Source: Nonomuraea pusilla
GTDB lineage: Bacteria > Actinomycetota > Actinomycetes > Streptosporangiales > Streptosporangiaceae
Reading direction: 5' to 3'
Assembly (NCBI RefSeq): GCF_900109355.1
Contig: NZ_FOBF01000015.1
Location: forward strand, 124,001-188,000
Length of the DNA: 64,000 nucleotides
In this document: positions 17,260-25,631 of the stretch, one piece after another
How positions within the stretch are numbered: the first letter of the stretch is position 1
Layout of the letters: every line of letters begins with the position of its first letter
Program-made: the position numbers and the translations under genes
The notes under the pieces: model-generated
What the model saw: the letters and a program-made list of their open reading frames with translations, nothing else
What the model was told of the DNA's origin: nothing
Database searches by the model: none

Positions 17260-18278
17260 GAGGCCCGCTTCGCGGTGAGGCGGCTGACGTAGAGGTCCCG
17301 GAACGCGTCCGGGTCCACCTCGCCGGGGACGTGGGCGACGGCGGTCCCCCCGACCGCCTTGCCCGTCCTGGCGTCGGCGGAGACCGGACGGTCGCCGGCG
17401 TCGGCCACGATCCCGGGCTGGAGGAAGACGGCCACCGCGATCGTGTCCCAGACGGGGACGGTGGAGCCGGGGTCGGCGGCGAAGGCGGGGCCGTGCAGGT
17501 CACGCAGCGGCTTGGAGAGCGGCGCCGCGGCGTCCGCGACCACCCGGTCGTGGAGCTCCTTGTCGTACAGGAGCCCCTGGCAGGCGTCGAGCGGGACGAC
17601 GATCTTCTCCTTGAAGGGCGCGTCGAGCGCGACCTTCGCGGCCCGCGGGTCCCACCACCAGTTGAACTCGGCGTCCCCGGTGACGTTGCCCGGCACGTCG
17701 AACGCGCCGCCCATGAACACGACGCCCTTGACGAGAGGCACGATCTCGGGATGCTCCTCGACGGCCCTGGCCAGGTTGGTGGCCGGGCCCAGCGCGAGGA
17801 TCGTCACCTGGCCAGGATGCCTCTTCACCTGGTCGGCGATGAACTCCGAGGGCGTCACGGCCATGGGCTCGGAGGCGGCGTAGCCGAGGCGCGGCGCCGG
17901 GTCCAGGCGGCGGGCGTCGCGGGGGCGCGGGCGGGCCAGCGCCCCGGAGTAGGGGAGGGTGCGGGGGTCCACCCCGCGGTCGCGCGGGTCCGCGGTGGCC
18001 CCCTGGACGACCGGCACGTCGGTACGGCCCAGCAACTCCAGGAGCCGCAGCGCGTGGGCGGCTCCCTCCTCCGGCCAGGTGTTGCCGCCGACGGTGGTGA
18101 TGCCGAGCACCTCGACCTGAGCCGAGCCCAGCAGCATGGCCGTGGCCAGGGCGTCGTCGTTGAGCTCGCCGGGGTCCTCGTCGATGATGACCTTCCCCGA
18201 ACCCGCCGGCAGGCGCAGCGGGTTGGGGGTCGAGCACGCCGACAGCGCGACCACGAGCAGGATGATGAGCGTTCTCAC
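17256..18278 (-). CDS. Lipoprotein nucleoside hydrolase (IUNH family)
   Basis: 340 residues. The lipobox LIILLVVALSAC places the protein on the outer face of the membrane. The calcium-binding start IIDEDPGELNDDALATAMLL is a variant of the DTDPGxDDA motif. VLGITTVGGN, VVFMGGAFDVPGNVTGDAEF, NWWWDPRAA and VVPLDACQGLLYD fit the nucleoside-hydrolase fold. It would split the N-ribosyl bond of extracellular nucleosides; base preference is unclear. It is coupled to the downstream membrane protein. Confidence 0.88.
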   Translation of the reverse strand: MRTLIILLVVALSACSTPNPLRLPAGSGKVIIDEDPGELNDDALATAMLLGSAQVEVLGITTVGGNTWPEEGAAHALRLLELLGRTDVPVVQGATADPRDRGVDPRTLPYSGALARPRPRDARRLDPAPRLGYAASEPMAVTPSEFIADQVKRHPGQVTILALGPATNLARAVEEHPEIVPLVKGVVFMGGAFDVPGNVTGDAEFNWWWDPRAAKVALDAPFKEKIVVPLDACQGLLYDKELHDRVVADAAAPLSKPLRDLHGPAFAADPGSTVPVWDTIAVAVFLQPGIVADAGDRPVSADARTGKAVGGTAVAHVPGEVDPDAFRDLYVSRLTAKRAS

Positions 18279-18350
18279 GTCCGTACTGTCGGGAGACGCG
18301 GTGAAAAGGGTTCGATGAACCGCTCACCACACCGGCCGCGACAGAGGGGC

Positions 18351-18980
18351 ATGACATCGTTGAAGAGCATGGCCCGCGCGCTGGTCACAGCGGGCCTGAC
18401 CCTGTCCGTGACCCTGTCCGTCACCGCCCTGTCCGTCACCGCCCCGTCCGTCACCGCCCCGTCCCTCACGGGCGTGGCCGCGGCCGACTCCCGCCCCGAC
18501 CAGGGCCACCGGCGTGGCGTCCTCGCTCGCGGGACCTTCGCTCCCCCGGCGACCGCGCGCGACGCCTTCACCTACGACCAGGCCGCCGTGCCCGCGGGGG
18601 CGCGGGCGCAGGTCTCGGCGGCCTACCCGGCCAACGGCAGGACGATCGTCACGCTGGTCGTCCACGGCCTGCTCCCGAACCACGCGTACGGCGCGCACGC
18701 CCACGTCAACGCCTGCGGCGCCACAGGGGCCGCGGCGGGCGGCCACTTCCAGCGCGTGCCGAGCACGGACCCCGCGGCGGCGAACCCGGAGAACGAGATC
18801 TGGCTCGACTTCACCACCGACGAGCACGGCGACGGGGTCGCCCGTGCCGTGCAGGACTGGCGGTTCGGCTCCAGCCGCCCAGGGTCGGTCGTCGTCCACG
18901 AGCACCACACCAGCCACGGCGACCCGCCGCCCGCGGGGAGCGCGGGCCCGCGCCTGGCCTGCCTGACGGTTCCCTTCTGA
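18351..18980 (+). CDS. Secreted Cu/Zn superoxide dismutase-like protein
   Basis: 209 residues. The signal peptide contains a 15-bp tandem repeat at 18414-18473 (SVTA-type units). The mature part has SodC features: HAYGAHAHVNACG with His ligands, AGGHFQRV, EIWLDFTTDEHGDG, VVVHEHHTSHGDPPPAGSAG with a spare His cluster, and PRLACLTV with the active-site Arg and disulfide Cys. It should dismutate superoxide outside the membrane. An ATG at 18315 behind AAAAGGG is a rival start. It is divergent from the nucleoside hydrolase. Confidence 0.8.
   Translation: MTSLKSMARALVTAGLTLSVTLSVTALSVTAPSVTAPSLTGVAAADSRPDQGHRRGVLARGTFAPPATARDAFTYDQAAVPAGARAQVSAAYPANGRTIVTLVVHGLLPNHAYGAHAHVNACGATGAAAGGHFQRVPSTDPAAANPENEIWLDFTTDEHGDGVARAVQDWRFGSSRPGSVVVHEHHTSHGDPPPAGSAGPRLACLTVPF
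18414..18473. repeat. 15-bp tandem repeat in the SOD signal-peptide coding region
   Basis: Four head-to-tail copies of CTGTCCGTCACCGCC or near variants, preceded by a partial copy. The unit is five codons, so copy changes lengthen the hydrophobic core by five residues without a frameshift. Confidence 0.9.
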
Positions 18981-19123
18981 CCCGCTTCCGCACGAGATAC
19001 GGCAAACGCGGACAAATAAGGCATAGCCCCCTATCGTTGGGCCAGCCTGTCGTGAACCATCCACGGCCCGCGGCGCGACAGAGGAACGAACACCTACCGG
19101 ACACCGACCGTCAGGCAGAGGCG

Positions 19124-19651
19124 ATGGACGACAAGACGGCGTGGAGCGACGCGCGGTTACTGACCGCGGTCGCGGACGGGGACCGGCGCGCCCTGGAGAT
19201 CGTGTACGGGCGGCACGCGCCGTGGCTCGTCCTGCGGCTGGGTCGCCGCTGCGCCGACCCGGCCGTCGTGGACGAGGCCGTGCAGGACACCTTCGTGGCG
19301 GTCTGGCGCACCGCGGGCAAGTGGACAGGCAAGGGCGACCCGGCCGCGTGGATCTGGGGCATCGGCATCCGCCGGCTGCTGGACCTGCTGCGCAGGAGAC
19401 CCGTCGCCGTGGCCCCGGCCTACGAGCAGGTCATGGTGTCGGCCGAGGAGCAGGTGCTGCTCGGCGTCGAGTACGGCGACCTGGGCAGGGCGCTCGGCGC
19501 CCTGTCGCCCGAACTGCGGGCCGTCGTCCAGGCCACCGTGCTCGACGGGCTGACCACCCGGGAGGCCGGCAAGCTGCTCGGCATCCCCACAGGAACCGTC
19601 AAGACCCGGATGATGCGCGCCAAAGCCCTGCTGAGGGAGGAACTCGCATGA
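19124..19651 (+). CDS. ECF-type RNA polymerase sigma factor
   Basis: 175 residues. Region 2 is DARLLTAVADGDRRALEIVY, then DEAVQDTFVAVWRTAGKW. Region 4 is LSPELRAVVQATVLDGLTTR and EAGKLLGIPTGTVKTRMMRA. No region 3 is present, as in ECF sigmas. I chose the ATG at 19124 because GCAGAGG precedes it and it begins with MDDKTAWSDARLL; an earlier start at 19037 adds 29 unconserved residues. The stop overlaps the next ATG (ATGA), and the next product is its likely anti-sigma. Confidence 0.9.
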   Translation: MDDKTAWSDARLLTAVADGDRRALEIVYGRHAPWLVLRLGRRCADPAVVDEAVQDTFVAVWRTAGKWTGKGDPAAWIWGIGIRRLLDLLRRRPVAVAPAYEQVMVSAEEQVLLGVEYGDLGRALGALSPELRAVVQATVLDGLTTREAGKLLGIPTGTVKTRMMRAKALLREELA

Positions 19652-20448
19652 CGTGGCACATGGACGACGGCCTGGCGACCAGGTACGCCGACGGTGATCT
19701 CGACGCGACGCTGGCCTCGTCCGTGGAGGCCCACCTGCTGGCCTGCGCGCCGTGCAGGGAACTGCTGACCCCGCGGGTGCCCAGGGCCCGGCTCGACCGG
19801 GTGTGGGAGGAGATCGCCGAGGCCGTGGACAGCCCCGTCCCCGGGCCGTTCGAGCGCGCGCTGCGGCTGGTCGGCGTGCGGGAGCACACGGCGCGGCTGC
19901 TGGGCGCCGCCTCCTCGCTCCGCCTGTCGTGGATCTCCGCCGGGGCGCTCGCCCTGCTGTTCGCCGTGCTCGCGGCGGGGGAGACGACCAGGTGGGGCCT
20001 GGTGGGGTTCCTCGCGCTCGCGCCGATGCTGCCCGTCGCCGGTGTGGGCGTGGCCTACGGGCGCGGCGCGGACCCGGCGTACGAGATCGGGCTGGCGGCG
20101 CCGTACCCGGCCGTCAAGGTGATGCTGATGCGCGCGGCCGCGGTGCTGGCCACCTCCGCGCTGCCCGCGCTCGTCATCGGCCTGGCCGTGTTCGGCCGGA
20201 GCTGGGCCGTCGCCGCGTGGCTGCTCCCCGCGCTGGCGCTCACCTCCCTGTCCCTCGTCCTGTCCCGATGGTTCGAGCCTGCGCACTGCGCGCTCGCCGT
20301 GTCGGCGCTGTGGCTCGCCTGCGTCGCCGGCACGAACCTGGGCGAGCCGAGCCTCGCGATGTTCGGCGCCGCAGGGCAGCTCGCCTCGCTCGCCGTCACC
20401 GTCGTGTCGTGCGCGCTGCTCGCGGCGCGCGGGAAGAAGGCCTCATGA
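19648..20448 (+). CDS. Membrane anti-sigma factor with zinc-finger motif
   Basis: 266 residues. The N-terminus carries the HxxxCxxC zinc-finger anti-sigma motif in EAHLLACAPCREL, within residues 1-45. Six or so transmembrane helices follow (for example WISAGALALLFAVLAAGE, GFLALAPMLPVAGVGVAYG), which is longer than typical single-helix anti-sigmas. It should hold the upstream ECF sigma at the membrane until a signal arrives. It is coupled to sigma upstream and to the ABC ATPase downstream by 4-base overlaps. Confidence 0.85.
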   Translation: MTWHMDDGLATRYADGDLDATLASSVEAHLLACAPCRELLTPRVPRARLDRVWEEIAEAVDSPVPGPFERALRLVGVREHTARLLGAASSLRLSWISAGALALLFAVLAAGETTRWGLVGFLALAPMLPVAGVGVAYGRGADPAYEIGLAAPYPAVKVMLMRAAAVLATSALPALVIGLAVFGRSWAVAAWLLPALALTSLSLVLSRWFEPAHCALAVSALWLACVAGTNLGEPSLAMFGAAGQLASLAVTVVSCALLAARGKKAS

Positions 20449-21287
20449 GCGTCGTCGTCGAAGGGCTGACGAAGACCTACGGCCGCCGCCACGCCCTGGA
20501 CGGGCTCTCGTTCACGGCGGGAACCGGCGTGACCGGACTGCTCGGCCCCAACGGCGCGGGCAAGACCACGCTGATCCGCCTGCTGGCGACCGTGCTCGCA
20601 CCCGACCGCGGGACGATGCGGCTGCTCGGCAGGGACCCCGCGACCGAGCGGCAGGCGATCCGGCGCAGGCTCGGGTACGTGCCGCAGGAGCCCGGCTACC
20701 ACCGCGGCTTCACCGTGTTCGAGTTCGTCGACTACGTGGCGATACTGAAGGAGATGGCGGACCGCCGCACCAGGCACGACGAGGTGCGCAGGGTGATCGA
20801 CGAGGTCGGCCTCGCGGACGTCAGCGGCAGGAGGATCCGCGCGCTGTCCGGAGGCATGCGCCGGCGCATCGGCATCGCGCAGGCCCTCCTGGGCGACCCC
20901 GAGCTGGTGCTCCTCGACGAACCCACCGCCGGGCTCGACTCCGAGCAGCGCCTGCGGTTCCGCGACCTGATCGCCCGGGCCGGCGAGGGCCGCACGGTGA
21001 TCCTCTCCACCCACCAGATCGAGGACGTCGCCGCGCTGTGCGCGAAAGTCGTCGTGCTCAAGGACGGCGGCAGCGTGTTCGAGGGGACCCCGAAGGAGCT
21101 GCGCGGCCTCGCCGAGGGCCGGACCTGGGTCGGCGGGCGGAAGGAGGGGCCGCTCTGCCGGCACACCGGCGAAGGGGTCTTCAGGACCCTCGGCGACCCG
21201 CCTCCCGGCGCCCGGCCGGCCGAACCCACCGTCGAGGACGGCTACCTGCTGCTGCTCCACGAGGCCGCACCGGCGGCGACCCGATGA
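20445..21287 (+). CDS. ABC transporter ATP-binding protein in the ECF sigma operon
   Basis: 280 residues. Walker A LLGPNGAGKTT, Q-loop GYVPQEPGYHRGF, signature LSGGMRRRIGIAQALLG, Walker B LVLLDEPTAGLD and H-loop STHQIEDV are present. The C-terminal 70 residues (GRTWVGGRKEGPLCRHTGEG) are variable. It should energise the membrane protein encoded next, with which it overlaps by 4 bases; the anti-sigma's multi-helix part may be a further membrane partner. The substrate is unknown. Confidence 0.9.
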   Translation: MSVVVEGLTKTYGRRHALDGLSFTAGTGVTGLLGPNGAGKTTLIRLLATVLAPDRGTMRLLGRDPATERQAIRRRLGYVPQEPGYHRGFTVFEFVDYVAILKEMADRRTRHDEVRRVIDEVGLADVSGRRIRALSGGMRRRIGIAQALLGDPELVLLDEPTAGLDSEQRLRFRDLIARAGEGRTVILSTHQIEDVAALCAKVVVLKDGGSVFEGTPKELRGLAEGRTWVGGRKEGPLCRHTGEGVFRTLGDPPPGARPAEPTVEDGYLLLLHEAAPAATR

Positions 21288-22180
21288 CCGGCCCGACGCC
21301 CGGCGGGGCGACCAGCGGGGCTGCCGGCGGGGCGACCGACGGGTTCACGGGGGCCTCGACGGCTGTGGAACGGCTCGCCCACGGCGGGTCCCGCTCCGGT
21401 GTCCTGACGGCGATGGTGATCAGCGAAGCGGGGCGGCTGCTGCGCCATCCGCTCCACCTGCTGGGCGCGGCCTTGTGGGCGCTGGCGGTCGCCCCGGACG
21501 CCTGGGACGGCCCCCGGCCCGCGTTCAGCGCGCTGACCGCGCCGATGACGCTGTTCTGGGGCGTGCCCGTCTTCTTCGCGGCCGCCCTGGTCACCTCCGC
21601 CGCGCGCCGCGCCGGCGCCGAGGAGCTGCTGGGCGTCCTGCCCCGCGGGCGGGCCGACCGCACCGCCGCGCTGTGCCTGGCCGCGTCCGGCCCGTTCGCC
21701 GCCGGCGCCGCCGCGCAGGCCCTCCTGTCCGCCCTGTACGTCGCCACCGGCAACGAGCTGGAACGGTTTCCGACGGTCGCGGAGCTCGCGTGCGGGCCGC
21801 TCGCCCTGCTCGGCGCCGGCCTGCTCGGGATCGCGGTGGCCCGATGGGCGCCCGTGCCGGGAGCGCCGGCGCTGGCAGCGGTCGTCCTGACCAGCTTCAA
21901 CCTCGTCGTGAACGCCGCCGGGTCCGGCGACGGGGCCGGCCCCTACTACCTGCTGGGCTTCTACGCCGACTTCGCGGTCTGGGGCCCCGCCCCCTCCCTG
22001 GCCGCCGCCGGGTTCAACCTCGGCTCGACCGGCTGGCACGCGGCGTACCTGCTCGGCCTGTGCGCGGGCGCGGGCGCGCTCGCGATGCTCGCCGACTCCC
22101 CCCGGCGCCTGCCCTGGCTGGCCGTCGGAGCCGCGGCGTCGCTGGCCACGCTCCTCACGGGAACCTGGCAACTCCCCTGA
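21284..22180 (+). CDS. Membrane protein, probable ABC permease partner
   Basis: 298 residues. After a glycine- and threonine-rich start (TPGGATSGAAGGATDGFTGA) come six or so helices, for example PMTLFWGVPVFFAAALVTSA and ACGPLALLGAGLLGIAVARW. I see no diagnostic ABC-2 motif, but the coupled position after the ATPase makes a permease role likely. It ends the four-gene sigma operon. Confidence 0.72.
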   Translation: MTGPTPGGATSGAAGGATDGFTGASTAVERLAHGGSRSGVLTAMVISEAGRLLRHPLHLLGAALWALAVAPDAWDGPRPAFSALTAPMTLFWGVPVFFAAALVTSAARRAGAEELLGVLPRGRADRTAALCLAASGPFAAGAAAQALLSALYVATGNELERFPTVAELACGPLALLGAGLLGIAVARWAPVPGAPALAAVVLTSFNLVVNAAGSGDGAGPYYLLGFYADFAVWGPAPSLAAAGFNLGSTGWHAAYLLGLCAGAGALAMLADSPRRLPWLAVGAAASLATLLTGTWQLP

Positions 22181-22221
22181 CGGCTCGGGGTTGACGTAAC
22201 GTCGGCGGTCGAGGTGATGAC

Positions 22222-22689
22222 ATGGCGAAGGTACTGATCACCGGGATGTCCGGGACGGGCAAGTCCACCGCGCTGCGGATGCTGGGCTCACGCGGCCACC
22301 GGGTGGTGGACACCGACTACGGCCACTGGAGCCACTGGGTCACCCTGCCGGACGGGTCCCCTGACTGGGTGTGGCGCGAGGACGCCATGACCGACCTGCT
22401 CACCGGCCACCGCGAAGGCCACCTGTTCGTGGCCGGCTGCAAGAGCAACCAGGGGAGGTTCTACCGGTGGTTCGACCACGTCGTGCTGTTCAGCGCGCCG
22501 GCGGAGGTGCTGCTGTCCCGCGTCGTGGCGCGTACGGACAACCCGTACGGCAAGCGGCCGGAGGAGCAGACGGACATCCTGGAGAACCTCCGCCTCGTCG
22601 AACCCCTGCTCCGCGCCACCGCCACCCTGGAGATCGACACCCGCGCCCCCCTCGACCAGATCATCCACCACCTGGAGAGCCTCGCCTGA
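22222..22689 (+). CDS. Small P-loop kinase/ATPase (shikimate kinase-like AAA_18 type)
   Basis: 155 residues. Walker A is ITGMSGTGKSTAL at the N-terminus. A Walker B-like strand DHVVLFSAP and a lid-like EVLLSRVVARTDNPYGKRPE follow, and it ends DTRAPLDQIIHHLESL. The size and motifs fit actinobacterial small nucleotide kinases of unknown substrate. GAGGTGATG lies directly before the ATG. It is probably monocistronic. Confidence 0.8.
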   Translation: MAKVLITGMSGTGKSTALRMLGSRGHRVVDTDYGHWSHWVTLPDGSPDWVWREDAMTDLLTGHREGHLFVAGCKSNQGRFYRWFDHVVLFSAPAEVLLSRVVARTDNPYGKRPEEQTDILENLRLVEPLLRATATLEIDTRAPLDQIIHHLESLA

Positions 22690-22776
22690 ACGCGAACCGC
22701 GGCCTGCGGACCCTGGCCCGGCGCCCGGCGCCTCGGTATCCTCCTGGCGCAGGAGCACCGCCGCCGAAGGGCTGTG

Positions 22777-23109
22777 ATGGGTCTGCCGAGACTGCTCAGC
22801 AGGTGGTACTGGCGCGTCGACTCGTACCTCGGCGGCGACGCGCCGCCCGGCGCGGGGCAGCGGTTCTCCGCGGCTCATCCCGTATGGCTCGGGCTCATCG
22901 TGTCCGCCGCCTCCGCCGGCCTGTTCGGCGTCGTCAGCCTGGTCAGGATCGCCGCCACCGGTTCCCCCGCGCCGTCGCCGAGCCTGGTGATCGTCTGGCT
23001 CGCCGGGAGCGCGGCCGTGGGGCTGCTCTTCACCGCAGTGGGCCACCTCGAACGCCGCCGTCAGCAGCACTACGGGCACTACCCGCCCGGCGACGGCGGC
23101 GCCCCGTGA
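22777..23109 (+). CDS. Small membrane protein of unknown function
   Basis: About 110 residues with two hydrophobic helices: VWLGLIVSAASAGLFGVVSL and LVIVWLAGSAAVGLLFTAVG. The charged tail is HLERRRQQHYGHYPPGDGG. A GTG three bases upstream is an alternative start; GAAGG lies before it. I recognise no family. Confidence 0.65.
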   Translation: MGLPRLLSRWYWRVDSYLGGDAPPGAGQRFSAAHPVWLGLIVSAASAGLFGVVSLVRIAATGSPAPSPSLVIVWLAGSAAVGLLFTAVGHLERRRQQHYGHYPPGDGGAP

Positions 23110-23169
23110 CGGCGCACCACTGCCGCACCTGGCACGGCCGGTTGGCCGGCCCTCCCCTGCGGTGAGGGG

Positions 23170-24126
23170 TCATCCGGCTGAGGCGTTGCTCCTGAAGGAG
23201 GAGCGGTAGGTCTGCGGCGTGACGCCGACCACGCGCTTGAACCGTTCGCGGAAGGCGGTGGGCGAGCCGAACCCGGCCTGCGCGGCGATGCGCTCGACGC
23301 CGTGGTCGGTGGTCTCCAGCAGGAACTGGGCGCGGCGTACGCGGGCGCGCAGCAGCCACTGCAGCGGCGTGGTGCCGGTCTGCTCGCGGAAGCGGCGGCT
23401 GAAGGTGCGCTCGCTCAGCCCGCAGCGCGCGGCCATGTCGGGCAGCGTCACCTCGCGGGCGAGGTTGTCCTCGATCCACGACAGCACCGGCTCCAGCAGC
23501 GAGCCGCGCGGCACCGGCGGCTGGGCGTGCACGATGAACTGCGCCTGCCCGCCCTCCCGCTCCAATGGCATCACCAGCAGCCGGGCGGAGTCGGCGGCGA
23601 CCGCCGAGCCGAAGTCGCGCCTGATCATGTGCAGGCACAGGTCGAGGCCGGCCGCGGCGCCGGCCGAGGTCAGGATCTGGCCGTTGTCGACGTACAGCAC
23701 GTCGGGCCGCACGTCGACCAGCGGGAACCGCTCGGCCAGCAGACCGGCGGCGATCCAGTGCGTGGTCGCGCGCAGGCCGTCGAGCAGCCCCGCCGCGGCG
23801 AGCGTGAACGCGCCGACGCAGATCGAGGCGATCCTGGTGCCGGAGGCGGCCGCCTCGCGCAGGGCGTCCAGCACCTCGCCGCCGGGCGGCGGGGCCTGCT
23901 CCGAGCAGCCCGGCACCATGATCGTGTCGGCCTCGCGCAGCGCCTCCAGGCCGTACGGCGCGATGATCCTGAACGCCTCGCCGGCCACCTGCGGCGTCGC
24001 CGCGCAGACCCGGACGCGGTACGGACGCCGCCCGTCGGCCAGCCTGACACGCCCGAACACCTCGATCGGGGTCGCCAGGTCGGCCGCCACCACATGGTCC
24101 AGAGCCAGGACCGCCACCGTGTGCAC
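23170..24126 (-). CDS. GlxA-type AraC regulator with DJ-1/PfpI domain
   Basis: 318 residues. The N-terminal DJ-1/PfpI-like domain (VAVLALDHVVAADLATPIEV to about 180) has ASICVGAFTLAAAGLLDG at the nucleophile elbow. The C-terminal AraC pair of HTHs is clear: LPDMAARCGLSERTFSRRFR and IAAQAGFGSPTAFRERFKRV, then VGVTPQTYRSSFR. The GTG at 24126 gives the usual family length. It is divergent from a free-standing PfpI-type gene, a common pairing in which the regulator controls the neighbour. Confidence 0.9.
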   Translation of the reverse strand: MHTVAVLALDHVVAADLATPIEVFGRVRLADGRRPYRVRVCAATPQVAGEAFRIIAPYGLEALREADTIMVPGCSEQAPPPGGEVLDALREAAASGTRIASICVGAFTLAAAGLLDGLRATTHWIAAGLLAERFPLVDVRPDVLYVDNGQILTSAGAAAGLDLCLHMIRRDFGSAVAADSARLLVMPLEREGGQAQFIVHAQPPVPRGSLLEPVLSWIEDNLAREVTLPDMAARCGLSERTFSRRFREQTGTTPLQWLLRARVRRAQFLLETTDHGVERIAAQAGFGSPTAFRERFKRVVGVTPQTYRSSFRSNASAG

Positions 24127-24288
24127 GAGCCAACGGTAGACGAGAACGCGCCAACTGGAAACAGGCAGGTGGGAGCGCTGGTGCGCGCGGATCTGGCTGG
24201 TCGGCGGCGATGGCGGGAATCCGTTGGAAATTGTCGATCCAGCCCATGGGGCTCCGGCGGACGCCCGCTCTAGCCTTGCGCTGCGCAA

Positions 24289-24384
24289 CGAAAGGCCTGC
24301 CGGACGGGAGGCCTGCCCGACGCAAGGGCTGCCCGGCGGAAGGGCTGCCCCATCGAAGGGCTGTGCGACGAAAGGAGCGCTACC
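24289..24384 (+). repeat. 16-bp imperfect tandem repeat carrying Shine-Dalgarno-like motifs
   Basis: Six consecutive 16-bp units, such as CGCAAGGGCTGCCCGG and CGGAAGGGCTGCCCCA, end directly before the PfpI gene. Every unit has a purine run (GAAAGG, GGGAGG, CAAGGG, GAAGGG), and the last supplies the actual ribosome site AAAGGAG. The array lies wholly within the divergent leader. Confidence 0.85.
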
Positions 24385-24385
24385 G

Positions 24386-25042
24386 ATGCACGCGCACGTG
24401 GTCCTGTTCGACGGTTTCGACCCACTGGACGCCATCGCACCGTACGAGGTCCTGCAGGCCGCGGGCCTGGCCACCGGCGGAGCGGTGAGTGCCGAGCTGG
24501 TCACCGCGGAGGGCGCCCGCGAGGTCCCCAGCGGGACGCCGCCCCTGACGCTACGCGCCACCGGCCTGCTCGATCCCGCCCGCGCGGACGTCGTCATCGT
24601 CCCGGGCGCCGCCGGCACCCTGCCGAGCGAGGACGGGGAGGAGCGGGAGGACAGCATCCCCGCGATCCTCGCCCGCACGCTGGGGACCGGCCTGCCCGGC
24701 CTGCTCAAGGAGGCCCTGGAGCGCGAGGACACGCTGGTGGCCACGGTGTGCGGCGGCTCCGCGATCCTCGCCATGGCGGGCCTGATCGTGGGCCGGCCCG
24801 CCACCACCCACCACCAGGGCATGGAGCTCCTGTCCGCCGGCGGCGCCCGGCCGGTGGCGGCCCGGGTGGTCGACGACGGCGACCTCGTCACCGGCGCCGG
24901 CGTCACCTCCGGCCTCGACCTCGCCCTGTACCTGCTGGAACGCGAGGTCGGGCCGCGGGTCGCGCACGCCGTCGAGACCCTCTTCGCCCACGAGCGGCGC
25001 GGCGTCGTCTGGTCGGATCGGGGCCCCGCCCCCGCCTTCTGA
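24386..25042 (+). CDS. DJ-1/PfpI-family protein
   Basis: 218 residues. It begins HAHVVLFDGFDPLDAIAPYE. The nucleophile elbow TVCGGSAILAMAGLI holds the conserved Cys, followed by PATTHHQGMELL and TGAGVTSGLDLALYLLE, like the non-regulatory part of GlxA proteins. Members are glyoxalase- or amidase-like stress enzymes or isonitrile hydratases; the activity here is open. The ATG follows AAAGGAGCG. It is divergent from the GlxA regulator, a likely controller. Confidence 0.86.
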   Translation: MHAHVVLFDGFDPLDAIAPYEVLQAAGLATGGAVSAELVTAEGAREVPSGTPPLTLRATGLLDPARADVVIVPGAAGTLPSEDGEEREDSIPAILARTLGTGLPGLLKEALEREDTLVATVCGGSAILAMAGLIVGRPATTHHQGMELLSAGGARPVAARVVDDGDLVTGAGVTSGLDLALYLLEREVGPRVAHAVETLFAHERRGVVWSDRGPAPAF

Positions 25043-25093
25043 CCGAGCCCGTCCCCGCCTTCTGACCGAGCCCGGCCCTCTGACCGAGCCCGT
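25030..25093. repeat. Tandem duplication of the PfpI gene's 3' end with its stop codon
   Basis: About three copies of a 22-23-bp unit containing CGCCTTCTGACCGAGCCCG start inside the last codons of the gene (Pro-Ala-Phe-stop) and continue past it. Each copy repeats the TGA. Confidence 0.85.
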
Positions 25094-25169
25094 CCACGTC
25101 CCCTTCCATGAGAGAGACCATGTCCGCTGCCGAAGCCGTCCGGAACCCGCCGCCCTCCGGAGCCCGCAG

Positions 25170-25631
25170 GTGACGAAGTTCCTCCTGTCCGTTCACGTCC
25201 TGGCCGCCATCGTGGCCGTCGGCCCCGTGACGGTGGCCGCCAGCATGTTCCCCGCGGCGGTGCGCCGCGCGCACGCGGCCGGGGCGGACCCCGCCTCCGT
25301 CGCCGATGTCCGGCTCCTGCACCGGGTCTGCCGGGTCTACTCCGTCGTCGGGCTGGCCGTGCCGGTCTTCGGCTTCGCCACCGCCAGCAGCCTGCGCGTC
25401 CTCGGCGACGCGTGGCTGATCGTCTCGATCGTGCTCACCGCGGCGGCGGCCGGCGTGCTGGCGCTGCTCGTCCTCCCCGCGCAGGAGCGTCTGCTCGCCG
25501 GGCTCGACGGGGCCTCCACGTCCCGGGACGCCACGGCCCGCCTGGCCATGCTGACCGGCGTCTTCAACCTGCTGTGGGCCGTCGTGACCGTCCTGATGAT
25601 CGTCCGGCCCGGCTCCACCACGGGGGTGTGA
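25170..25631 (+). CDS. Small integral membrane protein (DUF2269-like)
   Basis: 153 residues with four hydrophobic helices: KFLLSVHVLAAIVAVGPVTV, VVGLAVPVFGFATASSL, LIVSIVLTAAAAGVLALLVL and LTGVFNLLWAVVTVLMIV. The first helix with HVL resembles DUF2269-type proteins; I am not certain of this. The GTG at 25170 has only a weak purine site. Its TGA overlaps the next GTG start. Confidence 0.7.
   Translation: MTKFLLSVHVLAAIVAVGPVTVAASMFPAAVRRAHAAGADPASVADVRLLHRVCRVYSVVGLAVPVFGFATASSLRVLGDAWLIVSIVLTAAAAGVLALLVLPAQERLLAGLDGASTSRDATARLAMLTGVFNLLWAVVTVLMIVRPGSTTGV

Noticed and set aside
24224..24385. Longer N-terminus for the PfpI-type protein
   Set aside because: It would translate the 16-bp repeat array; the ATG at 24386 has a good ribosome site and begins the family sequence.
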